NCBI RefSeq assembly: GCF_014652935.1
Contig: NZ_BMZT01000001.1
Coordinates: forward strand, 248,001-312,000
Origin: Luteimonas padinae
Lineage (GTDB): Bacteria > Pseudomonadota > Gammaproteobacteria > Xanthomonadales > Xanthomonadaceae
Direction of reading: 5' to 3'
DNA: 64,000 nucleotides
The translations under genes and the position numbers were made by a program. This document shows positions 34,538 through 43,072 of the stretch, piece after piece. Within the stretch, counting starts at the first letter, position 1. Every line of letters begins with the position of its first letter. Below the pieces are notes generated by a model that had not been told where the DNA came from, did no database searches, and saw only the letters and a list, made by a program, of their open reading frames with translations.

Positions 34538-37384
34538 ATGGACCACCTGCCAGCGCACTGCTCCGCCCCGATCGGAGCCGCTCCTGTCCCGGGGCGACGG
34601 CGCTCCCTGGCGGCGTGCATGCTGGTCTCGCTGCTGGTGCTTGCAGCTCCCGCGGGGGCGCGGGAATGGTTCGTCTCGACCACCGGCAGCGATGCCGGCG
34701 ACGGCAGCCGCGCCCGGCCCTTCCGCACCATCGGCCACGTGCTCGCGCCCGGGAACTACCTGGTCGAGGCCGGCGACACCGTGACCCTGCTGGCACCGCC
34801 CGGCAACCGCACCTACCACGAATGCGACGTGCGGCTTCGCGTGCGGCTGGACCTGCGTTCGGAGCCGGGCGCCCGGGCGCACATCCACTGCGACATCGCC
34901 AGGGGGTCCGACACCGTGGTGGTCCAGGTCGATCCCACCGCCTCCGGCAGCCGGATCGGCAATCTCGAGCTGAGCGGTGGCAGCGTGTACGGCGTGATGA
35001 TGCAGACCAACTGGTACCAGGGCGGGCCGGACAGCGAGCACGGCGCGTCCGACGTGGTGCTGGAGGACCTGCTGATCCGCGACACCGGCCGCGACGGCAT
35101 CAAGATCACCCCGAAGTCGGACAACGTCACCATCCGTCGCGTCGAGATCCGCAACACCGGCGCGAGATACCTGCCGGGCACGCCGATCGAGATGATGAAC
35201 GCCGACGGCATCGACAACGTCAACGGCTCGGGCATGGTGGTCGAGGACAGCTGGATCCACGACGTCGCCACCACCGGGCTCTACTTCAAGGGCGGCGCGG
35301 CCGACGTGCTGGTACAGCGCAACCGCATCGAGAACGCCGGCGTGGCCGGGATCCTCGTCGGCTTCGATACCAGCCCGGAATACCTCGACCCGTCGGTCAA
35401 TCCCGAGTGGCATGAGTCCCTTCGCGGCGTGGTCCGCAACAACGTGGTGCGCGGGACCGGCTATTCGGGCATCGGCCTGTATGCCGCACGCGACGCACTG
35501 GTGGCCAACAACACCATCATCGATGCCGGGCGCAGGGGACATGCCGCGCTGTACTTCGGCGTCGCCTTCCAGGACCGCGAGCCGCACGCGGGGCGGCCGC
35601 CCAGCGTCAACCCGCGCATCGTCAACAACCTGGTGGTGGGCAGCCAGCAGTGCGTGGAGATCCGCCATGCGCCGGACATGGGCGGGTTGCCTGCGCTGCG
35701 GGGGCCGGCGGGGCTGGACCACAATGCCTATGGCGACGGGTGCCGCTTCATCGACGAACGCCCCGGCGCGAAGGCCGCGGGATCCCCGCACGCCTTCGCG
35801 CGCTGGCGGGCCTTGTCGGGCGAGGACGCGCACAGCGGGGCGGCGGCGTACCTCGTGGATGCGTCCGGACGCCTGCGGCCGGGGTCTCCGGCCCCGGGGG
35901 CGGGCGTGGCGGTGCCAGGCCTGCAGGACGACGTCACCGGCAGCCCGCGCGTCGGCGTCGCCGGGATCGGTGCCTATCACCTGGCCGGTGGCGTCCCCGC
36001 CGCAATGCCGCCGGCGGGACCGCCGGCATCCGCCCCGGACGGCGCGCCGGCGCCTGACGTCGTTCCGGCCACCGGGGACCCGGCGGAGGCCGATGCGCGC
36101 CCGCTGGCGATGCCGGCCTGGTGGCCCGGGTCGGCGTGGGCGTGGTTCGCCCTTGCGCTGCTGCTGTGCGCGCTGGTCGCGCTCGGCGGCGTCCTGTCGC
36201 TGCTGCACCGTCGCAACGTCCTGGGCTGGCTGCTGCCCTGGCTGCGCCAGGACTGGCGCGCGCCGGTTCCCGAGGGCAGGACCCGGCACCTGCTGTTCTG
36301 CTTCGTCGACCACTACGAGCCCGGCTGGGGTGCGCCGGGGCTGGCGCGCGAACGCGCGCGCGTCGCGCGCTGGCGCCAGGAGCTGCCGGTGCTGTGCGAA
36401 GGCCATCGCGACGCGGACGGGCGCCCGCCCGTGCACTCGTTCTTCTTCCCCGGCGACGAGTACCGCGCCGAACACGTCGATGCCCTGGTCGAGCTCTGCC
36501 GCATGGGCCTGGGCGAGATCGAGATCCACCTTCACCACCACGACGACACCGAGGCCACGCTGCGCAGGAAGCTCGCCGACTTCGCCGGGATCCTGGCCTC
36601 GCGCCACGATGCGCTGCCGCGCGACCCGGCCACCGGCCAGCCGCGCTGGTCCTTCATCCACGGCGACTGGGCGCTCGACAACAGCCATCCGGGCGGCGGC
36701 CACTGCGGTGTCGACAACGAGCTGACCGTGCTGCGCGAGGAAGGCTGCTACGCCGACTTCACCTTCCCGGCCGCGCCGGATCCCTGCCAGCCGCGCACCA
36801 TCAACCGCATCTACCGTGCCACCGACGATCCGCACGCGCCGAAGTCGCACGACAGCGGCGAACGCGTGCGCGTGGGCGGACCGGCCGGCGGCGACCTGAT
36901 GATCATCCAGGGGCCGCTGGGGCTGCGCTGGCGCAGCCGCAAGTTCGGGCTGATCCCGCGCATCGAGAACGGCGACATCCGCGCCGTCGCACCGCCCGAC
37001 CGCGACCGCATCGACGCCTGGGTGCGCACCGGCATCCACGTCGAAGGCCGGCCGGAATGGACCTTCGTCAAGATCCACACCCACGGTGCCGAGGATGCCG
37101 ACATGGACACACTGCTTGGCCGTCCGATGGACGAGGCCTTCGCCTACCTGGAGTCGGAGTACAACGATGGCATCCGCTGGAAGCTGCACTACGTGAGCGC
37201 ACGCGAGATGTACAACATCGTGCGCGCGGCCGAGGACGGACTGGCCGGCGATCCCGGCCAATGGCGTGATTACTGCGTGCCTCGGCCGGGCTATTCGGAG
37301 GGCGCGTCCAATGCGGACGCCAGCGCGGCGTCGGCCGAAACCGGCGCGACGAAGCCCAGGCGCGCCAGCGCCGTGCTTCCGTAG
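34538..37384 (+). CDS. Beta-helix/membrane helix/deacetylase-like fusion protein
   Basis: The 948-residue protein joins two parts. Residues 1-520 are a signal sequence (LAACMLVSLLVLAAPAGA) and a parallel beta-helix very like the protein at 25515 (shared GRDGIKITPKSDN, NADGIDNVNGSGMVVEDS, ATTGLYFKGGAADV). After a Pro/Ala linker comes a transmembrane helix (about 528-556). From about 583 there is a domain with deacetylase-like features (FCFVDHYEPGW, EIHLHHHDDT, FIHGDWALDNS, CYADFTFPAAP). If the signal is cleaved, this last domain faces the cytoplasm. The ATG at 34538 has GAGGA before it. Its last 94 bp overlap the end of the opposite epimerase gene, so the terminal 30 residues (Ala/Ser-rich) may be non-functional. 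Confidence 0.8.
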   Translation: MDHLPAHCSAPIGAAPVPGRRRSLAACMLVSLLVLAAPAGAREWFVSTTGSDAGDGSRARPFRTIGHVLAPGNYLVEAGDTVTLLAPPGNRTYHECDVRLRVRLDLRSEPGARAHIHCDIARGSDTVVVQVDPTASGSRIGNLELSGGSVYGVMMQTNWYQGGPDSEHGASDVVLEDLLIRDTGRDGIKITPKSDNVTIRRVEIRNTGARYLPGTPIEMMNADGIDNVNGSGMVVEDSWIHDVATTGLYFKGGAADVLVQRNRIENAGVAGILVGFDTSPEYLDPSVNPEWHESLRGVVRNNVVRGTGYSGIGLYAARDALVANNTIIDAGRRGHAALYFGVAFQDREPHAGRPPSVNPRIVNNLVVGSQQCVEIRHAPDMGGLPALRGPAGLDHNAYGDGCRFIDERPGAKAAGSPHAFARWRALSGEDAHSGAAAYLVDASGRLRPGSPAPGAGVAVPGLQDDVTGSPRVGVAGIGAYHLAGGVPAAMPPAGPPASAPDGAPAPDVVPATGDPAEADARPLAMPAWWPGSAWAWFALALLLCALVALGGVLSLLHRRNVLGWLLPWLRQDWRAPVPEGRTRHLLFCFVDHYEPGWGAPGLARERARVARWRQELPVLCEGHRDADGRPPVHSFFFPGDEYRAEHVDALVELCRMGLGEIEIHLHHHDDTEATLRRKLADFAGILASRHDALPRDPATGQPRWSFIHGDWALDNSHPGGGHCGVDNELTVLREEGCYADFTFPAAPDPCQPRTINRIYRATDDPHAPKSHDSGERVRVGGPAGGDLMIIQGPLGLRWRSRKFGLIPRIENGDIRAVAPPDRDRIDAWVRTGIHVEGRPEWTFVKIHTHGAEDADMDTLLGRPMDEAFAYLESEYNDGIRWKLHYVSAREMYNIVRAAEDGLAGDPGQWRDYCVPRPGYSEGASNADASAASAETGATKPRRASAVLP

Positions 37385-38301
37385 CGGAAGGGCCGCCAGC
37401 TGCTGCGCCAGCGGTAGGGGCTGAGCAGCAGCGGCACACGGCCGCGGCTGCGCGCATGCAGCCACGGCAGCAGGCGCGCGGCCAGCCGGCCCAGCGGCGC
37501 CGGGACCGGCAGGATGCGCAGGCCGGGACGCTGCCCGGCGCGATAACGCAGCAGGTACTCCCGGCAGCCGGGCTGCGGCTGGTCGACGATGTTGCAGGCC
37601 TCGCCGGCGAAGTCCGCGTGCCGCGCGATCCAGGCCAGGGCCGCGGCGCAGTTGTCCACGTGCGCCAGCGGCAGGGGGTTGTCGCCGCCCAGCAGCAGGA
37701 ACCAGCCCGCCAGCGGACCGAAGCCCGCCCGGGTGGACGGCGTGATGCGTCCCGGGCCGTACAGCACGCCGGGGCGTGCGACCACCAGCGGGATGCGGTG
37801 GCGCGCGCAGCGGTCGCGGAACATGCGCTCCTGCTGCAGCTTGGCGTCGGTGTATGCATCGCGCAGCGCCGGCCGCGGCTCCAGCGGGGTGTCGTCGTCG
37901 ACGCTCGCGCCCTCGGCCAGGCTGGCGGTATCGAGCACGGCCAGCGACCCGACCAGCACCACGCGCGGTGGTGCCGGGCGGCGCGCGAGCGCGTCGAGCA
38001 GGGCGGCGGAAGTGGCGAGCGTGCCGCGCATCACCGCCTCGGTGCCGCCCGACATCGCGGAGGCGAGATGGAAAACGACGTCGATGCCGTCGAGGGCCGC
38101 GTCGAGTCCGTCAGCGCCGGCATCCAGGCCGCAGGCCACGCGCTGCAGCGCTGCCTGCGGATACGCGGCATCGATCCTGTCGAGGATGGTGGCATCACTG
38201 CCGGGGCGGACGATCACCCGCAGCCGCGCTCCCTCGGCGGCCAGCCTGTGGAGCAGGGCAGCGCCCAGGAAACCGGTGCCGCCGGTGACCAGCGCCCGCA
38301 T
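37291..38301 (-). CDS. NAD-dependent epimerase/dehydratase (extended SDR)
   Basis: The 336-residue protein has the Rossmann motif GGTGFLGAAL, HLASAMSGG, and the catalytic Y-x3-K in DAYTDAKLQQE, so it should act on a nucleotide sugar or similar substrate. It resembles the extended SDR proteins common in polysaccharide loci; the exact reaction is not readable. It begins 1 nt after the Gfo/Idh gene and ends the minus-strand operon of methyltransferase, glycosyltransferase, oxidoreductase and epimerase. Its 3-prime end overlaps the opposite fusion gene by 94 bp. Confidence 0.88.
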   Translation of the reverse strand: MRALVTGGTGFLGAALLHRLAAEGARLRVIVRPGSDATILDRIDAAYPQAALQRVACGLDAGADGLDAALDGIDVVFHLASAMSGGTEAVMRGTLATSAALLDALARRPAPPRVVLVGSLAVLDTASLAEGASVDDDTPLEPRPALRDAYTDAKLQQERMFRDRCARHRIPLVVARPGVLYGPGRITPSTRAGFGPLAGWFLLLGGDNPLPLAHVDNCAAALAWIARHADFAGEACNIVDQPQPGCREYLLRYRAGQRPGLRILPVPAPLGRLAARLLPWLHARSRGRVPLLLSPYRWRSSWRPFRYGSTALARLGFVAPVSADAALASALDAPSE

Positions 38302-38302
38302 C

Positions 38303-39430
38303 TCAGCGCGCCCAGGGCATCGGGTCGGGTGCTGCGAAGACCGATTCCAGCTCCACCCGCGCCGCGCCGTCGGCGGCCTGGCCGATGGCCAGCGACAGCT
38401 CGGTGATGTGCAGGCAGAAATCGGCCGACAGCCGTGGCGCCCGGCCCTCGCGGAGTGCGCGCGCCATGTCCACCGGACCCAGGCAGAAGTCCACCTTGCG
38501 GCGGCCGCGCGACAGGCGCACGGCTTCGGCGTCGCCGAGCAGGCGCTGGCGGCGCGCGAGCGGGGATTCCAGGCTGCGGCCGCGTACCCGGAGGCGGGGA
38601 CGCAGCCGCACCCGCGCCTGCGGCTTCCAGACATCGTCCACCGACAGGATGCCGTCCTCGCCGAACACCCGCAGGCCGTGGTCGTGCGAGGCCACGATGC
38701 TGCAGGTGAGCCGCGCGATCATGCCCGAGCGGAATTCGATCCCTGCGAAAGTGACGTCGGGCGCCTGCTCATGCAGCGGCACGTCCAGACCCTTTTCGCG
38801 CACCGCGCGCGCGCCGAAGGCGGTGACGCTGCGCGCCGGGCCGAAGAACGCGGCCAGCCAGGTCAGCGCGTAGCCGGCGTGCTCGAGCGTGTTGCCCACG
38901 CGCAGCTCGTCCTGCCAGGGCCAGGGCGCGCCCGAGCTGCCGCGCCAGCGGCGCACCGCCATCCGGTGCAGCAGGCCGTCGTCCATTTCGGCATAGGCCA
39001 GGTGCGGCTGCCCGATCGCGCCGTCGCGCAGCAGGCGCCACGCGGTCTGCGCCGGCCGGCCGAGCAGGCGGCTCGGTGCGCCGGACAGCAGCAGGCCGCG
39101 CGCTGCGGCCAGCACCACCAGGCTGCGCGCGTCCTCGAGCCGCATGGCCAGCGGCTTCTCGGAGTACACGTGCTTGCCGGCCTGCAGGCAGTCGCGTGAG
39201 ACCACATAGTGCGAATGCGGGTTGGTGAGGTTGAGCACCGCCTCCACGCGCCGGTCCTCGAGCAGGGCTTCGAACGATGGGCAGGCCTCCACGCCATGGT
39301 GGCGGCAGAACAGCCCCAGGCGCACCGGGTCGTGGTCCCAGGCGCACACCAGTTCAAGGTCGGCGTGCCGGTGCAGGGTCTCCATGTACAGGTCGGCGAC
39401 GAAGCCGCAGCCGACGATCGCTATCCGCAT
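38303..39430 (-). CDS. Gfo/Idh/MocA-family sugar oxidoreductase
   Basis: The 375-residue protein begins with a dinucleotide-binding fold (MRIAIVGCGFVADLY), has the family motif SEKPLAM with the catalytic Lys, and an alpha/beta C-terminal domain. Related enzymes oxidise nucleotide-linked or free sugars in polymer loci. It overlaps the preceding glycosyltransferase by 10 nt. Confidence 0.9.
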   Translation of the reverse strand: MRIAIVGCGFVADLYMETLHRHADLELVCAWDHDPVRLGLFCRHHGVEACPSFEALLEDRRVEAVLNLTNPHSHYVVSRDCLQAGKHVYSEKPLAMRLEDARSLVVLAAARGLLLSGAPSRLLGRPAQTAWRLLRDGAIGQPHLAYAEMDDGLLHRMAVRRWRGSSGAPWPWQDELRVGNTLEHAGYALTWLAAFFGPARSVTAFGARAVREKGLDVPLHEQAPDVTFAGIEFRSGMIARLTCSIVASHDHGLRVFGEDGILSVDDVWKPQARVRLRPRLRVRGRSLESPLARRQRLLGDAEAVRLSRGRRKVDFCLGPVDMARALREGRAPRLSADFCLHITELSLAIGQAADGAARVELESVFAAPDPMPWAR

Positions 39431-40593
39431 TCCACGGCCCTCCCCAGGGCGCGGGCGTAGAAGGCATCGTAGTCGGCGCGCAGGGCCGGCATCGAGGCAT
39501 TGGCCGCGACCCAGGCGCGGGCGGCTTCGCCCATGCGCGCGCGCAGGGCGGGATCGGCAAGGAGGCGGCGCAGGGCGGCGGCGAGTGCGTCGCCATCGTC
39601 GTCGGGGAACAGGATCCCGGTCACGCCGTCGTCGATGATCTCGGGATTGCCGCCGACGTGGGTCGCGACCGACGGCAGGCCGGTGGCGCAGGCCTCGAGC
39701 AGGGCGATCGACAGCCCTTCGGTATGCGAAGGCAGCACGAAGGCGTCGAGCGCCGGCAGCAGGGCCTCCACGTCGTCGCGCGCACCGGTGAACCGCACCG
39801 GGGCGCCGGATGCGCCCGCCTGTGACTCGAGTCCGGCGCGCATCGGACCGTCGCCGACCAGCAGCAGCTGCAGCGTGGGGAACTCGCGCGAAAGCCGGGC
39901 GACCTGTCCGATCAGCAGGCGGTGGTTCTTCAGGGCCACCAGGCGGCCGACGCTGCCGAGCAGCAGCGCTCCCGGGTCGATGCCCAGCGCCGCGCGTGCC
40001 GCGGCGCGGCGGTCCGGACAGATCCGCGCCGGCATGCATACGCCGTTGCGCACGGCCACGGTACGCGCGCGCGGCGACAGGCCGCGCTCGACCAGATGGC
40101 GCGCCACGCCCTCGCCGACGCCGGCCACGCCTGCGGTGCGCAGCAGCGACAGCCGGTACAGCCGGCGCAGGCGCGCACCGGCCAGGCGCGCGCCCATGTT
40201 GTGGCAGGTGTTGACCAGTGCCGGGCGACGCGGCCACGCGGCGGCGTTCGCGAGCGCGGCGTAGTAGTTGGGCACGAAGTTGTGCGTGTGCACGATGTCG
40301 GCGTCCAGGCGCGTGATCGCGGCGCGCAGTCGCGCCAGCATCGCGAGGTCGAAGCCGCGCCGCTTGCCGCCGTCGATGACCTCGACGCCGGCGCGCGCGA
40401 TCACCGGGCCCAGCTCGCCGGGGCCGGTGAGGCTGAAGACGGCGACGGCGTGGCCATGCGAGCGCTGCGCCGCGGAGATGTCGGCGACCATGCGCTCCAG
40501 CCCGCCGAACTCGAGCGCGTCCACCACGTGCAGGATCGACAGGCGCGCTCCGCGCCCCGCGCGCGGCGCGGTGTCCAGGGTGGCGGTGTTCAT
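39421..40593 (-). CDS. Family 4 glycosyltransferase (minus-strand operon)
   Basis: This 390-residue GT-B enzyme should add a sugar to the lipid-linked repeat. The N-terminal fold opens with ILHVVDALEFGGLERMV, then VHTHNFVPNYY. The C-terminal nucleotide-sugar site shows GSVGRLVALKNHRLLI, LVGDGPMRAGLE, and the E-x7-E type motif SHTEGLSIALLEACATGLPSVAT. It overlaps the methyltransferase by 4 nt. Confidence 0.92.
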   Translation of the reverse strand: MNTATLDTAPRAGRGARLSILHVVDALEFGGLERMVADISAAQRSHGHAVAVFSLTGPGELGPVIARAGVEVIDGGKRRGFDLAMLARLRAAITRLDADIVHTHNFVPNYYAALANAAAWPRRPALVNTCHNMGARLAGARLRRLYRLSLLRTAGVAGVGEGVARHLVERGLSPRARTVAVRNGVCMPARICPDRRAAARAALGIDPGALLLGSVGRLVALKNHRLLIGQVARLSREFPTLQLLLVGDGPMRAGLESQAGASGAPVRFTGARDDVEALLPALDAFVLPSHTEGLSIALLEACATGLPSVATHVGGNPEIIDDGVTGILFPDDDGDALAAALRRLLADPALRARMGEAARAWVAANASMPALRADYDAFYARALGRAVECG

Positions 40594-41375
40594 GCGCGCT
40601 CCGGTCCCGGCTTGCGGGCGATGAAGTACACCCAGGGGTCGTCGTGGCGGAGCGGGTCCAGGCGTCCGCGCGCGTCCACGGTGCGGATATCCCCGAAGCC
40701 GGCGGCTGCCAGGGCCTGGGCTTCGCTCGCAGGGTCGACATAGACGGTGAGCTGGGCGTGGTCGTAGCTCTCATCGTTGACCAGCGCATGGTCGTCGCGC
40801 AGGTACTGCTGGCCGCCCAGGCGGCCGCGGTTGCGCCGCCGCCTGAGCATCGCGCCGAGCGCACGCACGCTGCGCACGGCCAGGCGCAGCGGATCCGGTG
40901 TGGGCACCAGGCGCACCGGCTGGACCGGTGGCAACCGGCCGTCCAGCACCCGCAGGTTGTGCGACGAGTAGACGAAGGCGCCGCCGGGGCGCAGCACGCG
41001 CATCGCCGACGCCAGCACCAGGGCGCGGTCGGCGTGCGCGATGTAGTCGATGCCGTTGAAGGAGAACAGCACGAGGTCATAGGCATCGTCGGGATGGCCG
41101 TCGAGCGTGCGCGCGTCGCCCACCAGGATGTCGGCCGTGGGGTGCTGGGCGCGGCAGGCCGCGGCCATCTCCTCGGAGATGTCGAGCCCGCGGTAGCTGC
41201 GCGCGACGCCGCGCAGGTAGCCGGTGGTGCGGCCGCCCCCGACGCCGAGGTCGAGCACGTCGCCCTGGACCTGTTGCCAGACCGCGCCCAGCGCCGCCAC
41301 TTCGGCCGGCGTGAGGTAGTCGCGGCGCGCGAAGTCCTGCACGATGTCCTGGCGGCTGTAGGCGTGGTAGTACAT
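40590..41375 (-). CDS. SAM-dependent methyltransferase
   Basis: The 261-residue product (from MYYHAYSRQDIV) has the class I SAM motif VLDLGVGGGRTTGYL, the acidic loop LDISEEMAAACR, and DAYDLVLFSFNGIDYI. It may methylate a sugar. Upstream ATGs at 41405 and 41459 are in frame, but neither has a ribosome binding site; 41375 fits the family best. It is the first gene of the minus-strand operon and is divergent from the flippase. Confidence 0.82.
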   Translation of the reverse strand: MYYHAYSRQDIVQDFARRDYLTPAEVAALGAVWQQVQGDVLDLGVGGGRTTGYLRGVARSYRGLDISEEMAAACRAQHPTADILVGDARTLDGHPDDAYDLVLFSFNGIDYIAHADRALVLASAMRVLRPGGAFVYSSHNLRVLDGRLPPVQPVRLVPTPDPLRLAVRSVRALGAMLRRRRNRGRLGGQQYLRDDHALVNDESYDHAQLTVYVDPASEAQALAAAGFGDIRTVDARGRLDPLRHDDPWVYFIARKPGPERA

Positions 41376-41476
41376 GGCGTCCCGGCCTGCGGCCCGTGTC
41401 GACATCTGTAAACGCGAACGGAAGGTCTGCGCGGCCAGCCGCGTTGCTGGCCGAAACATGCGGCGGGGCACGTTCT

Positions 41477-41504
41477 TCGAGGACAGAACTCCTTCCGTCC
41501 TCGA
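41477..41504. promoter_or_regulatory. Palindrome in the divergent methyltransferase/flippase region
   Basis: TCGAGGAC (41477-41484) and GTCCTCGA (41497-41504) are perfect inverted arms around 12 nt. The right arm ends on the first base of the likely flippase ATG. It could be an operator or a hairpin limiting translation; no ribosome binding site is visible for that start. Confidence 0.4.
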
Positions 41505-43072
41505 TGGTTCCCTTGGCACGCCAGCAGCAGTCGAACCAACTTTTCAGCGGCGTTTCGGCCCTGCGCGGCGCGGCGATGGTCACCGGCTCGACCTATGTCA
41601 GCTACGCGCTGGGCATGCTGACCAGCATCCTGGTCGCGCGCAGCCTCGGTCCCGACGACTTCGGGCGCTACTCCTACGTGGTCTGGCTTGCGGGCCTCGT
41701 GGTGGTGCTGGCCAACAACGGCATCACCACCACCGCGATCCGATTCGTGTCGGAGAGCCTCGGTCGTGGCTCCGACGCGGCCAGTGTCCAGGGCTGGCTG
41801 CGTCGGCGCCAGCTGGCGAGCATGCTGCTGGTCGCGGCGGGCTTCCTGGTCTTTCTGCCGCAGTTCCAGCCCACCGGCTGGAGCGAAGGCCTGGGACTGT
41901 TCGCCGCGGCGACGCTGGTGGCCGGCCTGTGCAAGGCCTGGTTCCTGTTCGATGTCTCGATTGCCAAGGGCCACGGCCATTACGGCATCGAGGCGGGAGT
42001 GGCGGCGACGATGAGTCTCGCCAGCGCGGCCGGGGTGGTGGTGCTGGTGGCGGCCGGCTCCGGGCTCGAGTCCTACGTGGTCCTCTTCGCCGTCGTCGGC
42101 GCCGGACATGCGCTGGCGGGCTGGACGCTGCGCCGTCGCGCCGGGCTGCTGTCGGCCGCACGGCCGCTCGAGGCCGGCATCGAGCCGCGGATCCGCAAGC
42201 ACTTGTGGTGGACGGTGCTGCTGGTGCTGGCCTGGGCGCTGGGCAACAAGTCGATCGAAACCTGGCTGCTCAACCGCACGGCCGGCGCTGCCGCCGTGGG
42301 CTACTTCGCCATCGCGGCGGCGCTGACGCGCGGTGGGATCGATCTGCTGTCGTCCGGCCTGGGCACGGTGCTCATGCCGATGATGGCGCACGCGCACGGC
42401 GCTGGTGGGCAGGCGCGGGTGGGAGAGATCACGGCGGTGGCGGTACGCTGCTATGTCGCCCTGGGGCTGCTGCTGGCGGGGGCGGGCGTGCTCGCGGCAC
42501 CGCAGCTGGTGGGGCTCCTGTACGGCCAGGCGTATGGCGATGTGGTGCTGCCGCTGCAGGTGATGGTGCTGGTCGGCGGCCTGACCGTGGCCGAGGCGGC
42601 CTTCGGGGCGTTGCTGTCGACCACCGACAACCAGCGCCTGCGCGTGGGCTTCGTGGTGCTGTCGCTGCTCGTCACGGCTTCGCTTGCGGTGTTCCTGGTG
42701 CCGCGCTACGGGCTCGGCGGCGCAGTGGTCGCGCATGCGGCATCGCGCCTGTTGGTGTTCGCGATGACCTGGATCGGGATCACGCGGCTGATGGCGTTGC
42801 GGATGCCATGGCGCGAACTGGCGCGGCTGGTGGCGGCCGCGCTGGTGGCCTGCCTGCCTGCGGTGGTGATGATCGAGTTCTTGCCAGACCGCTGGGGCGG
42901 GCTTGCCGCGGCGGTGGCGTATGCGTTGGTGTACGTGATCGGCACGCTTGCGCTGGGTGCGTGGCGACGGGACGACGCAGCGGTCTTCGCCGGCGTGGCA
43001 GCGCGCTTCCCCCGCCTGAGCGCCGCCGCCGGGCAGTGGACGGCGCGCCTGGCCGGAGGACGCCTGACATGA
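41504..43072 (+). CDS. Wzx-type oligosaccharide flippase
   Basis: The 522-residue protein has about 12-14 hydrophobic segments and the RfbX/MATE-like start GAAMVTGSTYVSYALGMLTSILVARSLGPDDFGRYSYV. It should move undecaprenyl-linked repeat units across the inner membrane. I choose the ATG at 41504 (MVPLARQQQ); a GTG at 41396 is in frame but poorly supported. It leads the long plus-strand operon that runs to 54374, with 4-nt overlaps between most genes. Confidence 0.9.
   Translation: MVPLARQQQSNQLFSGVSALRGAAMVTGSTYVSYALGMLTSILVARSLGPDDFGRYSYVVWLAGLVVVLANNGITTTAIRFVSESLGRGSDAASVQGWLRRRQLASMLLVAAGFLVFLPQFQPTGWSEGLGLFAAATLVAGLCKAWFLFDVSIAKGHGHYGIEAGVAATMSLASAAGVVVLVAAGSGLESYVVLFAVVGAGHALAGWTLRRRAGLLSAARPLEAGIEPRIRKHLWWTVLLVLAWALGNKSIETWLLNRTAGAAAVGYFAIAAALTRGGIDLLSSGLGTVLMPMMAHAHGAGGQARVGEITAVAVRCYVALGLLLAGAGVLAAPQLVGLLYGQAYGDVVLPLQVMVLVGGLTVAEAAFGALLSTTDNQRLRVGFVVLSLLVTASLAVFLVPRYGLGGAVVAHAASRLLVFAMTWIGITRLMALRMPWRELARLVAAALVACLPAVVMIEFLPDRWGGLAAAVAYALVYVIGTLALGAWRRDDAAVFAGVAARFPRLSAAAGQWTARLAGGRLT

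Noticed and set aside
38303-42736. 1477-codon minus-strand frame as one giant protein
   Set aside because: Only its last 375 codons (Gfo/Idh oxidoreductase) are real; the rest overlaps other coding genes in both orientations.
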